Assembly: GCA_029261715.1 (NCBI GenBank)
Contig: JAJDAT010000016.1
Span: 62,001 to 126,000 of the forward strand
Origin: Nitrospinia bacterium
GTDB lineage: Bacteria > Nitrospinota > Nitrospinia > Nitrospinales > JAJDAT01
Direction of reading: 5' to 3'
DNA: 64,000 bases
This document shows, one piece after another, positions 10,419-20,850 of this stretch (position 1 is the stretch's first letter; each line of letters opens with the position of its first letter). The position numbers and the translations under genes were made by a program. Below the pieces are notes generated by a model, which did no database searches, was not told where the DNA came from, and was given only the letters and a program-made list of their open reading frames with translations.

Positions 10419-10646
10419 ATGCAGCCGATACACCCTGGCGAAATTTTGCAGGAAGATTTTTTGATTCCGATGGAAATCAGCTAATATGGGTTGTCCAAGG
10501 CCATTGGATTTTCTCCTCAACGAATCAATGAAATTGTTCACCAAAAACGAGGAGTGACCGCTAACACAGCGATCAGACTGGATAAATATTTCAAAATGTC
10601 TCCACAATTCTGACTAGGATTGCAAATGGGTTCCGACCATAACTAA
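10419..10646 (+). pseudogene. higA: HigA/VapI-type antitoxin pseudogene with two nonsense codons
   Basis: MQPIHPGEILQEDFLIPMEIS*YGLSKAIGFSPQRINEIVHQKRGVTANTAIRLDKYFKMSPQF*LGLQMGSDHN*; TAA 10482-10484, TGA 10611-10613, no frameshift. Confidence 0.85.
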
Positions 10647-10691
10647 TTTCAAAAATTACTTCATATTATTCCTTCTGATGGATCGCTAAGA

Positions 10692-11183
10692 ATGAAAAAA
10701 AATCAAATAATCTTTTTCTCTGGTTTGACTCTTATTTTTAGTATTTTCTACTGTGACTTCAGTGACGCTAAAAGTAGTGTCGACTCCCAAGTTGAAAAAA
10801 CTGTGGCATATCAAATGAGTCCATTTTCCATTAAGCGATATGAGCCTGGGGAGCCAGTATTTTCAGACCGTCCCTATTATGATCATATTAAAGATGAAAG
10901 GCTGAATGGTTTATTTTTAGTGAAGATTCCTCGGCATCTATCATTTGACATCGTTTTAAAATTATTTAACGACACAACCGTTTATCGGGCAATATGCGAT
11001 GACAATCCTAAAGATTTCAGCGCTTGGATAAAAACAAACATTGTTATGACTTTGGGTGGAAATTCCTGCGTTAACTTAAAAATTGTAAAAAAAGCTTTTA
11101 AAAAGGGAACTCACTTTCTTAAACCTGGGCGAGGTTCAACCTCATCACCTGTTTTCTTAGAGATTCAAGAAGACGATTTATAA
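10692..11183 (+). CDS. Hypothetical secreted protein
   Basis: N-terminal hydrophobic segment, 163 aa. Confidence 0.65.
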   Translation: MKKNQIIFFSGLTLIFSIFYCDFSDAKSSVDSQVEKTVAYQMSPFSIKRYEPGEPVFSDRPYYDHIKDERLNGLFLVKIPRHLSFDIVLKLFNDTTVYRAICDDNPKDFSAWIKTNIVMTLGGNSCVNLKIVKKAFKKGTHFLKPGRGSTSSPVFLEIQEDDL

Positions 11184-11187
11184 TTTG

Positions 11188-11991
11188 ATGAAAAAGTTAA
11201 GATTTCTAATACTAGTCGCTGGAATAATTTTTATATTTTCTTTAACGGCAAATGCAAAGACATTACATGACGGGATAGACTTATATAAAAAAGAAGATTT
11301 TAAAATGGCGTTTGAAATATTTGAACCATTAGCAAAACAAGGACATATGGAAGCTCAAAGCTTTCTTGGGATTATGTATTATCAGGGAATTGGAACTCCT
11401 AAAAACATAAAAAAAGCTCTCAGTTATTATTTACTTTCAGCAAAACAAGGCAATATAGAAGCGCAATTCATGACTAACTTGATCTCCTCAGAACTGGGAG
11501 ATACAAACGCACAATTAAACCTCGGCATGCTTTACTTATCTGGAAAAGGGTATAATCCGGATTATAAGGAAGCTTTTAAATGGTTTCATAAAGCAGCGAA
11601 AAAAGAGAATGCAAACGCCCAGTATAACTTGGGACTAATGCATTTAAAGGGAAAGGGAATTCCTAAAAACTACAAAGAAGCTGCCAGATGGCTCAATAAA
11701 TCGGCTGAACAAGGGAATGCAAACGCCCAATACAACTTGGGTTTTATGTATATAAAGGGATACGGAGTTTCACAGGACTACAAAGAAGCTGTCAAGTGGT
11801 CCAATAAATCGGCTGAACAAGGGAATGCAAACGCCCAATACAACTTGGGTTTGATGTATATAAAGGGATACGGAGTTCCACAAGACTTCAATGAAGCGGC
11901 CAAATGGTTTTATAAAGCGGCAAAAAATGGGAATATAAATGCACAGAAAAGCATAGAAGTTTTATTACAAAAAAAGATCATTCGAGAGTAA
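11188..11991 (+). CDS. Sel1-repeat (SLR) periplasmic protein
   Basis: Signal peptide; repeats A..GNANAQYNLGxMYIKGYGVxQDYKEAxKW. Confidence 0.93.
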   Translation: MKKLRFLILVAGIIFIFSLTANAKTLHDGIDLYKKEDFKMAFEIFEPLAKQGHMEAQSFLGIMYYQGIGTPKNIKKALSYYLLSAKQGNIEAQFMTNLISSELGDTNAQLNLGMLYLSGKGYNPDYKEAFKWFHKAAKKENANAQYNLGLMHLKGKGIPKNYKEAARWLNKSAEQGNANAQYNLGFMYIKGYGVSQDYKEAVKWSNKSAEQGNANAQYNLGLMYIKGYGVPQDFNEAAKWFYKAAKNGNINAQKSIEVLLQKKIIRE

Positions 11992-12066
11992 GAGAATGCT
12001 CAACTAACCATCGCTTTTTCCGTTCTAACCTACCTCCAACATATAGGTTTTATTCTATTTAAATTC

Positions 12067-12837
12067 ATGCTTTTAATTTATCTGCAGAGAATTTTATTTA
12101 TAAGGAAAAGTAGCCTTATCCTTATAACGCTAATAATCTTCAACTCAGTTTTAGGTTGTAATTCCTCCATCCCTCAGGAAACCAACAACAGCAACGTTGA
12201 GATAAAAATCAAGAAAATGATCGGTGACAGCTTAAAGCTATCAGAACCTCGCTATGGTCTATTTGACGAATCTATCTCCCTTTTAAACCAGGTCTCCCAA
12301 CTAGCTCCAGATAAACTTTTTCTAGTAAAATTCAATCTTGGCTTGGTATATCTTAAATCAAATAAGATTGATCAAGCGATCTCCAATTATCAAGAAGCTA
12401 TTGACCTAAATCCAGATTTCGCAACGGCACATTTTCATCTTGGCAATGCCTTATTTAAGAAACAGTTGTTTGAAAAAGCCATTGACCATTTCCAAACCGC
12501 CATAAAAATTTTCAATCGAAAAATCAAACAACCGGTCGTTTCCAATAAGGCTATCGAAACGAAGGAAGAAAATATGATTATTAATAAAGCCTCATCCTAC
12601 TCTCAAATAGGGCTCGCTGGGGATTTTATGAAGAACAAAAAAACGGCTATAGTTTATACTCTTAAAGCAAGAGTAGCCTATTCTAAGATAATTGATCCAA
12701 ATGGTTATTTTACGTTTCAAGTAAATACGATGGATAAACGTTTGAACAATATGATAAAAAAATATGGATTTTCATCTTTATATGAGGCGACTACCTTATA
12801 TAAAAAAGAGTTAATCTCTAGCGCCAAAATTAATTAA
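12067..12837 (+). CDS. TPR lipoprotein
   Basis: Lipobox SVLGC; TPRs FNLGLVYLKSNKIDQAISNYQEAIDLNPDFATAHFHLGNALFKKQLFEKAIDHFQTAI. Confidence 0.85.
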   Translation: MLLIYLQRILFIRKSSLILITLIIFNSVLGCNSSIPQETNNSNVEIKIKKMIGDSLKLSEPRYGLFDESISLLNQVSQLAPDKLFLVKFNLGLVYLKSNKIDQAISNYQEAIDLNPDFATAHFHLGNALFKKQLFEKAIDHFQTAIKIFNRKIKQPVVSNKAIETKEENMIINKASSYSQIGLAGDFMKNKKTAIVYTLKARVAYSKIIDPNGYFTFQVNTMDKRLNNMIKKYGFSSLYEATTLYKKELISSAKIN

Positions 12838-12900
12838 CGCCCTAATTTATTATCACCAGCTCTTCTTCCATTACTAAATAAAACTTTCGAGATATGTAAT

Positions 12901-13068
12901 ATGAAATATGTAGAAACGAATCGATGGGGAACGCTGTGCGACATAAAAAACTTTTCAAATTCCCACAGGTATGTAAGTGACAAGCAAATTGCTGGTACTG
13001 TAGCTGGAATCAGCGATAGTTTATGCGACTCTAATCGAAAAAACTTCCATGTCATTGAAGAACCGTGA
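12901..13068 (+). CDS. Small ORF translationally coupled (GTGA overlap) to the CotH-like gene
   Basis: MKYVETNRWGTLCDIKNFSNSHRYVSDKQIAGTVAGISDSLCDSNRKNFHVIEEP*; TGA overlaps the GTG start at 13065. Confidence 0.35.
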   Translation: MKYVETNRWGTLCDIKNFSNSHRYVSDKQIAGTVAGISDSLCDSNRKNFHVIEEP

Positions 13069-15773
13069 TTCCATCTACTGGTAATAGTGTCCGGTCCGGA
13101 TTTGAAAAAACTGGCCGAATAAAAAAAATTTCTATTGGACGTCTAGTCGCCCTTTTATCTGGCACATTCTTTTTAATATTCATCACTCTATGGTGTTTAA
13201 GCAATTACACCCATTGGATCAATTATCGAGAATACAATCCCAAGACAGACGCTCTTGAAAAAGTTTGGATTCCAGATTTTTCCTGGTTAGAAAATACTTT
13301 CAACTCTGGTTTGCTTCGAAATAATATTTCTGCCGCTTATAACGTGCTTTTCGCATCCTCGCCCCCACATTTTTCACAAATCTCAACAATAAGACTCTTT
13401 TTAAAAAATAACGACTTGGAAAAGCTAAACCAAGGTATTTTAAAATTCCATTTGGGAGAATTAATTAAAAAACCTCGCGTCAATGGGATATATCAATCCA
13501 CTTCAGGAGACCTAATACCCGTAAGAGTCAATCTAAGAGGAACCTTACCAGATCATCATCAAGTTTGGAAACCTTCAATTAGAATCCGATTTCCAAAATC
13601 TCAATTACTTGAAGGTTATAGAAACCACGTTCTCATCGCTCCTCAAGATGCTCTGGGTTTTTGGAATTGGATAAGTAATTATTTAAGCAGTTTTTGGAAT
13701 ATGCTTAATGTCGAGGAACGTTTTGTGCGTTTATTTATCAACAACCAATTTTTCGGCGTTTACAATAAAATCTTAAGGCTGGATGAATCCCTCACCATAC
13801 AATCCAACCGTTTGCCCGGATCTTTTTATAGGTTGGAAAGCCATAATAAAGATTATATCTATTCTTGGGACCATCCAATTGGCTGGGAATCAATTGGAAT
13901 TCCAAAAAATGAGGGTCTGGAAGTATTAAAAAATTTCATAGATGTCAGCTTGAATACCTTGAATTGGACCTCAAAAAAACACCTAGTTACAAGCCTACAA
14001 ATTCTCAATCAATATTTGGATAAGGAAAGCTTTGCCAAATATCTAGCGCTTCTTTGTCATGCCAGTGAAAGTCACGTTGATAACCTACATAATAACGCTC
14101 TTTGGTTAGACACAGTTTCCGGAAAACTCGTTCCCATCATTATGGACCCGTCTGGTTATGATTGGGCAACCATAAACCAGGAGAATCTTCATAGGCCCAT
14201 TCTAAAATTGAATGTCGGATATATAACTGCCTGGCTTATGGACCCAAGAAACTTGGCTCTTTATATAGACCGTCTTTATGAGCTTATCCACTCTTTTGGG
14301 TCATCCGTAAATACAGAAAAACATATTAGATCTCACTGGCTTAAAATCAGAGATGATGTTCGCGCGGATCTTAATTTGAGCAAAATCGGTAACCCAAGAG
14401 AATATTTTCCATTTTATTTGTCTGATAATTGGATAGACGGCTTGATCGATTTCATTCACAAAAGAACACTCTGGATTGGCCCTCAACTTTCCTCAGACAC
14501 CATTGCAATCATTGAGGAAAAAGACGAGGCATTTGAGATATACCTTGAAGGATTTTCCGGAGCCGTCGCTAAAAGAAAAGATGGCCAAGAATTTACGGTA
14601 AATAATTTAAAACGTTATCATCATTTAGAATTATTACCTTCCATAAACGATCCTTCATTGACGGAACTTTTTGGAACTTCTCGTTCTTATGCATTTTTCA
14701 CGCTTTCAGGGAAACCTCAAGATTATGTCTTCACTCATCGTTTGAACAAGACTCCTATTCTCTTTTCAAAACCACCCCAAAAACCAAACGTTTTGAAAAA
14801 ATTGGAAGGCGTTAACATCATGCAATTGCATGAACCCGATATCTCACCGGTGACGTTAGGGCCAAACGAAGTGATTATTAATGAAACTCGGGAATCCAAC
14901 ATAGGTCAACCGGTTATCATAAAACCAGGTACAAAAATTTTGCTAGCTCCGGGAGCTTCTCTCATCATTCGTGGTCCTATACAAATCGAAGGCACCCTCG
15001 ATCAACCTGTAATAATCCGCCCATTAAATCCTGAAAAGCCTTTTGGAGTGTTTGCTCTTCTGGGGAAAGAAACTCAAGGAAGTCGCATCAATTATTTAAA
15101 TATTGAAGGCGGTTCCGTTCATCGTCGTTATAATTTAGAGTTCACAGGCATGTTTTCCGTTCACGACAATCCCGATATCGAAGTAACCAATAGCAGATTC
15201 GGACAAAACTTTATTGGCGACGACGCGGTTCATTTTATGCGCTCCAAAGTTAAAATTAAAAATTCAATTTTTGAAAATGCTCGAAGCGACGCTATGGATT
15301 GGGATCTGGTAGATGGAGAAATTACCGGTAGCATCTTTAAAAACTCCGGAAACGACGGTCTAGACATCAGCATGGGAAAAGTAAGCGTAACCAATAGTCG
15401 TTTTGAAAAAAGCGGCGACAAATGCATTAGCGCCGGTGAAGGCACAAAAACCAACGTTACCAAGTCAAAATTTTACCGGTGCAATATAGGAATTGCAGTC
15501 AAGGATCGTTCAAGGGTCGAACTCACAAACAGCCTGTTTTCAGAAAACAATATTGCATACAACACCTATCGCAAAAAATGGCGTTGGGAAAAAGGCGGTG
15601 AAGGCGTCATACAGCAAACCCATTTTCTGGGTTCAGTAAAAGCTGATATTAAAGGAGATAAACTCAGTAAGGTCTCTTTTATTGGTTCTATTCCAAAAAA
15701 TATTCGAATTGTTGGCAAACTTCAACTGTCGTCAATCTCCAATATAACTGCCCATTCCAACTCCAAACTCTAA
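13065..15773 (+). CDS. CotH-kinase-like protein with C-terminal right-handed parallel beta-helix
   Basis: N-terminal TM; PVRVNLRGTLPDHHQVWKPSIRIRF.., VRLFINNQFFGVYNKI, AKYLALLCHASESHVDNLHNNALWLD, PIIMDPSGYDW; C-terminal NSRFGQN..NSIFENA..GSIFKNSGNDGLDIS repeats. Confidence 0.8.
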   Translation: MIPSTGNSVRSGFEKTGRIKKISIGRLVALLSGTFFLIFITLWCLSNYTHWINYREYNPKTDALEKVWIPDFSWLENTFNSGLLRNNISAAYNVLFASSPPHFSQISTIRLFLKNNDLEKLNQGILKFHLGELIKKPRVNGIYQSTSGDLIPVRVNLRGTLPDHHQVWKPSIRIRFPKSQLLEGYRNHVLIAPQDALGFWNWISNYLSSFWNMLNVEERFVRLFINNQFFGVYNKILRLDESLTIQSNRLPGSFYRLESHNKDYIYSWDHPIGWESIGIPKNEGLEVLKNFIDVSLNTLNWTSKKHLVTSLQILNQYLDKESFAKYLALLCHASESHVDNLHNNALWLDTVSGKLVPIIMDPSGYDWATINQENLHRPILKLNVGYITAWLMDPRNLALYIDRLYELIHSFGSSVNTEKHIRSHWLKIRDDVRADLNLSKIGNPREYFPFYLSDNWIDGLIDFIHKRTLWIGPQLSSDTIAIIEEKDEAFEIYLEGFSGAVAKRKDGQEFTVNNLKRYHHLELLPSINDPSLTELFGTSRSYAFFTLSGKPQDYVFTHRLNKTPILFSKPPQKPNVLKKLEGVNIMQLHEPDISPVTLGPNEVIINETRESNIGQPVIIKPGTKILLAPGASLIIRGPIQIEGTLDQPVIIRPLNPEKPFGVFALLGKETQGSRINYLNIEGGSVHRRYNLEFTGMFSVHDNPDIEVTNSRFGQNFIGDDAVHFMRSKVKIKNSIFENARSDAMDWDLVDGEITGSIFKNSGNDGLDISMGKVSVTNSRFEKSGDKCISAGEGTKTNVTKSKFYRCNIGIAVKDRSRVELTNSLFSENNIAYNTYRKKWRWEKGGEGVIQQTHFLGSVKADIKGDKLSKVSFIGSIPKNIRIVGKLQLSSISNITAHSNSKL

Positions 15774-15903
15774 ACTATTTGAGAATCCTTTAAGTAGAGA
15801 AAAAAAGCGCTACATTTTCGCTAAGGTTGCTTTTGATAGGGAAGCTTATTTATAATGATATTGTTGAGCGCTAGATTATTTTAAATGAAAAAAGGAGGCC
15901 GTA

Positions 15904-16182
15904 GTGTTCGCAAAGAGAAACGATCAATATTCAGTTATATGTCATACCCGAGCGGCTGAAGATTGTTCTGAGAACGGGGAATGGTGCGACAGTGAGGAAG
16001 AAGCGCAGGAATGGGTGGAGCAAGAATGCTGGATATTTTCAGGAGAAGGATGGTTTTGCCTTAAATGCAACTACCACTTCATGCAAAATCTTGCCAAAAC
16101 TCGACGAGACAAAGGCATGAATTCAATGTTACCAGATGGATGGGACGACGATCTCGCAGTAGGCATTGACACTGTAAGATAA
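15904..16182 (+). CDS. Small Cys-rich hypothetical protein
   Basis: 92 aa, Cys/Trp-rich (CWIFSGEGWFCLKC); preceded by aaaaggagg RBS-like sequence. Confidence 0.6.
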   Translation: MFAKRNDQYSVICHTRAAEDCSENGEWCDSEEEAQEWVEQECWIFSGEGWFCLKCNYHFMQNLAKTRRDKGMNSMLPDGWDDDLAVGIDTVR

Positions 16183-16388
16183 ATACCACTCCCACATTCA
16201 TTTTGCCCGCTTCATAAACGAGCTTATTATCCTTTTATTTAATACTATGGGTAGCCTCATCTAGGTCGACAGTTCAATCCATCCATCGGCTCCAGGTATC
16301 AAATCAGATTCCACAATGTCAGAACTAAATGAAAGCTTATCGAAACAACCCCCTCCTCCTCTTTATTTTTCAACTTAGATAATAATGA

Positions 16389-18656
16389 ATGAATGACTCA
16401 TTTTTAATAAAAGCGGAAAAATGGATATTTCTTGCTTTTTTGTCCTTGTTTGCTGGGTTGGGCGTCTATTTACGACTCAAGACTATGAACGCGCCTATTT
16501 TACCGTTCTTGCATGAATATGACATCCTTCCACATTTGAATTCGAGTTTTGGCGACATTCTTCTTAGCGACTACCATCGCCTTATAAATATTTATCGAAA
16601 CACCATTTCAAATATTTTGTATCAACAGTTTGGAGTTAATGAAGTAACGTCTCGAGTTTTCCCCGTTGTTATCGCGCTTTTAACATTTATTTTCGTTTAC
16701 CTCTTCACACTAAAAACTCTCGGAAAGAACGAAGCAGCGCTTGCTCTCTTGTTGGCTGGGGTTTCCTATTTCAGCATTCATAACTCAATGAAACCGATGT
16801 ATGGAAGCTTTTATGTTTACGCTTCCTTTATGACCTTTTACTTCCTCTGGAAAAGTTTCGAAGAAGGACGATGGATAAACTGGTTTGGCTTTGCAAGCTT
16901 CAACTTTCTTAATCTAACTGAATCCCTACTTTCTGGAATTTTTCTCCCGGCTTTGTTTTTAGTAGGATTAATTCTAGCCAAATACGAATTTAAATATGCA
17001 GCTTCGGTATCCCAGGCAAAAGAGAAGTTTTATTATTTTATTATTTTATTTTTTATCTCAATCGCTTTTGCCCTGACTTTATACCAAGTTCGTAATCTTA
17101 ATCTTATTCAGCAAGTATGGAATATCATTTTTTCTAACTCTATTGGAAGTGAACTTGCGAACGATAATTCTCTTCATATTCGTCAAATCGATAACCTTGC
17201 GTTTGGATTTTTAAATTTGCTAACTGAAGTTTTTTCTAAACTTAATTTTGAATACTATGAATTTAAGGTTTCTGAAGAAATTCATGATTATTTACATTTT
17301 GCTCATTTGATATACTTTGCTTTATTTTTAACCGGTCTTTTTGCCTTATATAAGAAAAACGAAAAACTGTTCTGGTGCTTTTTTGTTATATCCGCTCTCC
17401 CTCTCCTTATTTCAGCTTTCATATTAAAACTTACTCAAGCTAGATACCTAGCTTGTGTCTTACCTTTTTACTGGATAACAGTGTCCGTAGGCTTTCTTTA
17501 TCTTTTTTCTTTCCTCAAATTCTTGGAGAAATCTAGACTTTTAAAAAATATTGTCCCATTGCTTACGGCCTTTTTAGTTTTCTCTTGGTTCTTGCACCCT
17601 AAGCCTCTGTGGAGCTCTAAGTATCAAGATGAAATGTTCCATATGCAGGGTATAAGAACCATCGCAAGTTACTTGAAGGAAAATATCCATCCCAATGATG
17701 TAATTCTGAATATTACAGATCAAGTGCGACTCGATAATTTTTCAAAGGGACCCATTTCATACGGAGAGTATAAATTCTATTTAGAGCCCTTCTTTGATAA
17801 ACATCGGTTAACAAAATTACTTGAAAGAACTGGCAAGATAGGCGTTTGGGTTATCTTGCAGGAACCAATAAAAGACAAAAAGTTCTTGCCTTATTTTTTC
17901 CCTCAAAGTTATTTGCCGCGCCTTGTAAAAAAGGTAAATGGTTTTGCTCTGCATTATGAAGAAATTGTCCTATCAAATGATGATAACGCCGCGCAACCAA
18001 AAGTTTTCTCAACGCCATTTTGGCTATTTATGAAAGGACTCTATCATCAAAAAAAAGGAGAGCGGGCTCAAGCGGAACCCTATTACCATAAAATGGTGGA
18101 GCATGGGTTCAATATTGATAGAGCTTATTACAACATCGGAGTGCTAAAAAGCTATACCAATATAGACAAGGGGATTTTATACTTAAGAAAAGCAATAAAG
18201 GAACTCGAAACTCCAACTATTTTGCCGAAAAATGCTCATTTAGGAAATATCTCTATTCTAAACTCAAAAAATGACAAGAAAATGCTTTCTTTGATAAATG
18301 GTCAAAAAAAAGGTTTACGATATTATTTTAGAATTATAAATGAGCGTAAATATAAAGTTTTTTTTAGGGAGGATTTTTTGAAAATCAGTTCCCCAAAGCC
18401 CTATTCAGAATACTATATGACTGCAAGCATATTTCTCTACTTTAAATATTTAAAAACAAATGACCAAAGACTGCTTAAAGAAGCGCAAATCTATATTACA
18501 AATGCTCTAAAGCTAAACCCGAATCACGAGTCCAAAGAATTTTCTAAGTTTATTCTAGATGCAAAGTCTATATACACCCCAGAAAAAAAGTTAAATATAC
18601 CTCTCGGAAACTTAAATTATATACGAGAAGAATTCCCGGATATTTTAATCAAGTAG
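16389..18656 (+). CDS. GT-C/GT39-like membrane glycosyltransferase family protein with C-terminal TPR-like region
   Basis: Multiple TM segments; N-terminal acceptor-loop topology; HQKKGERAQAEPYYHKM repeat. Confidence 0.7.
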   Translation: MNDSFLIKAEKWIFLAFLSLFAGLGVYLRLKTMNAPILPFLHEYDILPHLNSSFGDILLSDYHRLINIYRNTISNILYQQFGVNEVTSRVFPVVIALLTFIFVYLFTLKTLGKNEAALALLLAGVSYFSIHNSMKPMYGSFYVYASFMTFYFLWKSFEEGRWINWFGFASFNFLNLTESLLSGIFLPALFLVGLILAKYEFKYAASVSQAKEKFYYFIILFFISIAFALTLYQVRNLNLIQQVWNIIFSNSIGSELANDNSLHIRQIDNLAFGFLNLLTEVFSKLNFEYYEFKVSEEIHDYLHFAHLIYFALFLTGLFALYKKNEKLFWCFFVISALPLLISAFILKLTQARYLACVLPFYWITVSVGFLYLFSFLKFLEKSRLLKNIVPLLTAFLVFSWFLHPKPLWSSKYQDEMFHMQGIRTIASYLKENIHPNDVILNITDQVRLDNFSKGPISYGEYKFYLEPFFDKHRLTKLLERTGKIGVWVILQEPIKDKKFLPYFFPQSYLPRLVKKVNGFALHYEEIVLSNDDNAAQPKVFSTPFWLFMKGLYHQKKGERAQAEPYYHKMVEHGFNIDRAYYNIGVLKSYTNIDKGILYLRKAIKELETPTILPKNAHLGNISILNSKNDKKMLSLINGQKKGLRYYFRIINERKYKVFFREDFLKISSPKPYSEYYMTASIFLYFKYLKTNDQRLLKEAQIYITNALKLNPNHESKEFSKFILDAKSIYTPEKKLNIPLGNLNYIREEFPDILIK

Positions 18657-18762
18657 AAAATATAAAGAAAACTGTATCATGAGGAAACTTAATATAAGCT
18701 CTAGCGCTGTCCTTAATCATAATAGCAAGTAAGAGGGACACAATATAAACAACACACACTTA

Positions 18763-20661
18763 ATGCCAAACTCAGTTTTCCAAAAAAATATCTTCATCCT
18801 ATCTGGTTTGTTATTTTTTTCTACTTTGATGCGAACTCTCTATGGTGGAAGTCCATTAAACGGCGATGAAGCAATCACCTTTAACCATTACGCCCTCAAT
18901 TCCTGGAAAGATTTAATTTTTAACTACACCGACACCAATCAGCACACTCTTTTCAGTTTATTTTCCAATATATGCCTACAAGTCTTTGGCGAGAACGAAT
19001 GGAGTTTTCGACTTCCCTCTATCCTCGCTGGAATTTTAGCAATTCCATTAACTTATTTGGTCGGACTTAAGCTATTAAATTCCAGATTCGCTTCTTTCAT
19101 CGCAGCGCTTTTAATTCTTCTTTCAAAACCACATTTAATTTATTCCCAGGCTGGTCGCGGTTACGCAATCACTGTTTTGCTTGCTCTCCTTTTGATCTGG
19201 TCGATTTGTAAATTAATTCAATCTCAAAACAATTGGGAAGGCGCTCCGCTCTTCCTTTTATCCGGTATTGGACTTGTAATCGCCTTGCCCAGTAACGCTG
19301 TGTTTCTGGCTGGTTCTGCCCTATTCTCTGCGTTACTAATTCTTAACAGCAAAAAGAATAATCTTCAGCCTGTGGCATCCACCTTTAAAAAACTAACTGC
19401 TTATTATTTAGTTTTATTATTCGCCGCCACTTCTTACTTGTATGGCATACGAGAAGGTCTTCAAACGGGGGTTCAAAACTATTCCGTCAAATCCAATGGA
19501 TTGAGCAGTTTACTGGGAATTATTAATCAATTAATAGAGCCTTTCGGCTCTTGGATCTACGCTTTTTTTTTATTGGGTATTTTTTCCTTCACGAATCGTA
19601 AAATACTGTTCGCTATTTTAAGTCTATTAGCCATACCGCTAATAATCCTGTTTCCTCTTGGAGCGACGATCTTTAGCCGCATTTATATTTTTTTTCTTCC
19701 CTTTATTTTCTTCATTACTGCAACCGGTATTGAATCGCTTTTTAGTAAGGTTTTATACACACGCCCTAAGATCAAAGCAGTTTTTGCGCTAGTTTTAATA
19801 GGGTTACTATTTACGCCTGTAATTAATTTTTGGACTCAATACTATCCTGCCCGAGCCAATGTTAAAGAAGCCACTATGCAAGAGGCTCAACTGATTTCCA
19901 GCGCCATAAAAACCAGCGTTCCTAAAAATGTATTAGTCATCAGTCTTCTTGGAAATAAAGAAAAAAGCGTTCTTATTCATTACTTGGAAAAAAGAATATC
20001 TAACGATATGTTTCGATTTTTAAGCGGTGAGAAGCCAGAAAAAATATTTCTTATCGCGCATAAAGAATCGCCGCCAGATGAGTTTCCGCTTGGGGGTTAT
20101 CTGCAAGATAAATTTTTAACTTTCCCTAAGAAAAGTTTACGCAAATTGGAATGCAAAGAAAATATTTGCCTTTATGAATGGGGTATTAAGTTAAACCGAT
20201 TCATACCGCCCGTAGCCGATTTAGATTATGAAACAAAAATAACCTTTCCAACAGTTCCCCAAATCGAAACCCGGTCCACAACCAATTTAAAACTATTAGG
20301 AGATCGATCTTTACTTATTAATAAAGCTACAAAACAACGATTAAACCTTTCATCAACAGAAATAAAATCGGTTCAATTTAAAAATGATGGTTATCTACTT
20401 CTATCTTATCTGAAACCTTTCGGACAAAAATCGAATCTCATTTTGTGGGATGTAGCTCAAAAAGAATGGCCAAACCAAGCGGCTCTTTTAAACCCTTATA
20501 TGGGGCGCGTAAAATCGAAGGACAAAAAAGGACTTTGGCAAATGACGTATATACTTTATCCCATTAAAAAAGGTAATCATAATTTAACCGAAAATTTTTA
20601 CCTGGATGAAGCTTTGAACGAGTTTGACGCTATTCAGTCTTTTTTTATCGCCCTAAGATAA
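18763..20661 (+). CDS. GT39-family membrane glycosyltransferase
   Basis: RTLYGGSPLNGDEAITFNHYALNSWKDLIFNYTDTNQHTLFSLFS..FGENEWSFRLPSILAGILAIPLTYLVG. Confidence 0.85.
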   Translation: MPNSVFQKNIFILSGLLFFSTLMRTLYGGSPLNGDEAITFNHYALNSWKDLIFNYTDTNQHTLFSLFSNICLQVFGENEWSFRLPSILAGILAIPLTYLVGLKLLNSRFASFIAALLILLSKPHLIYSQAGRGYAITVLLALLLIWSICKLIQSQNNWEGAPLFLLSGIGLVIALPSNAVFLAGSALFSALLILNSKKNNLQPVASTFKKLTAYYLVLLFAATSYLYGIREGLQTGVQNYSVKSNGLSSLLGIINQLIEPFGSWIYAFFLLGIFSFTNRKILFAILSLLAIPLIILFPLGATIFSRIYIFFLPFIFFITATGIESLFSKVLYTRPKIKAVFALVLIGLLFTPVINFWTQYYPARANVKEATMQEAQLISSAIKTSVPKNVLVISLLGNKEKSVLIHYLEKRISNDMFRFLSGEKPEKIFLIAHKESPPDEFPLGGYLQDKFLTFPKKSLRKLECKENICLYEWGIKLNRFIPPVADLDYETKITFPTVPQIETRSTTNLKLLGDRSLLINKATKQRLNLSSTEIKSVQFKNDGYLLLSYLKPFGQKSNLILWDVAQKEWPNQAALLNPYMGRVKSKDKKGLWQMTYILYPIKKGNHNLTENFYLDEALNEFDAIQSFFIALR

Positions 20662-20850
20662 ACCTTCTTACTTCTTTTCCAGAATAAAACGAATAAAGCT
20701 CGCCTTTCTCTCAAAACCAAACATTATTTTTTTTTAATATTATTTTAATTTCTCGTTAATAATCCGATTTTATCCAGTTAATAGAGGGTGAAATAAATTT
20801 TCATCCAATTGAGGTGCGTCTCTTGAATCCAGTCGCCTCAAGTAATAACG

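Noticed and set aside
12834-13055. ORF 12834-13055 (-), 73 aa
   Set aside because: Antisense to the better-placed 12901-13068 ORF overlapping the CotH-like start; no motif.
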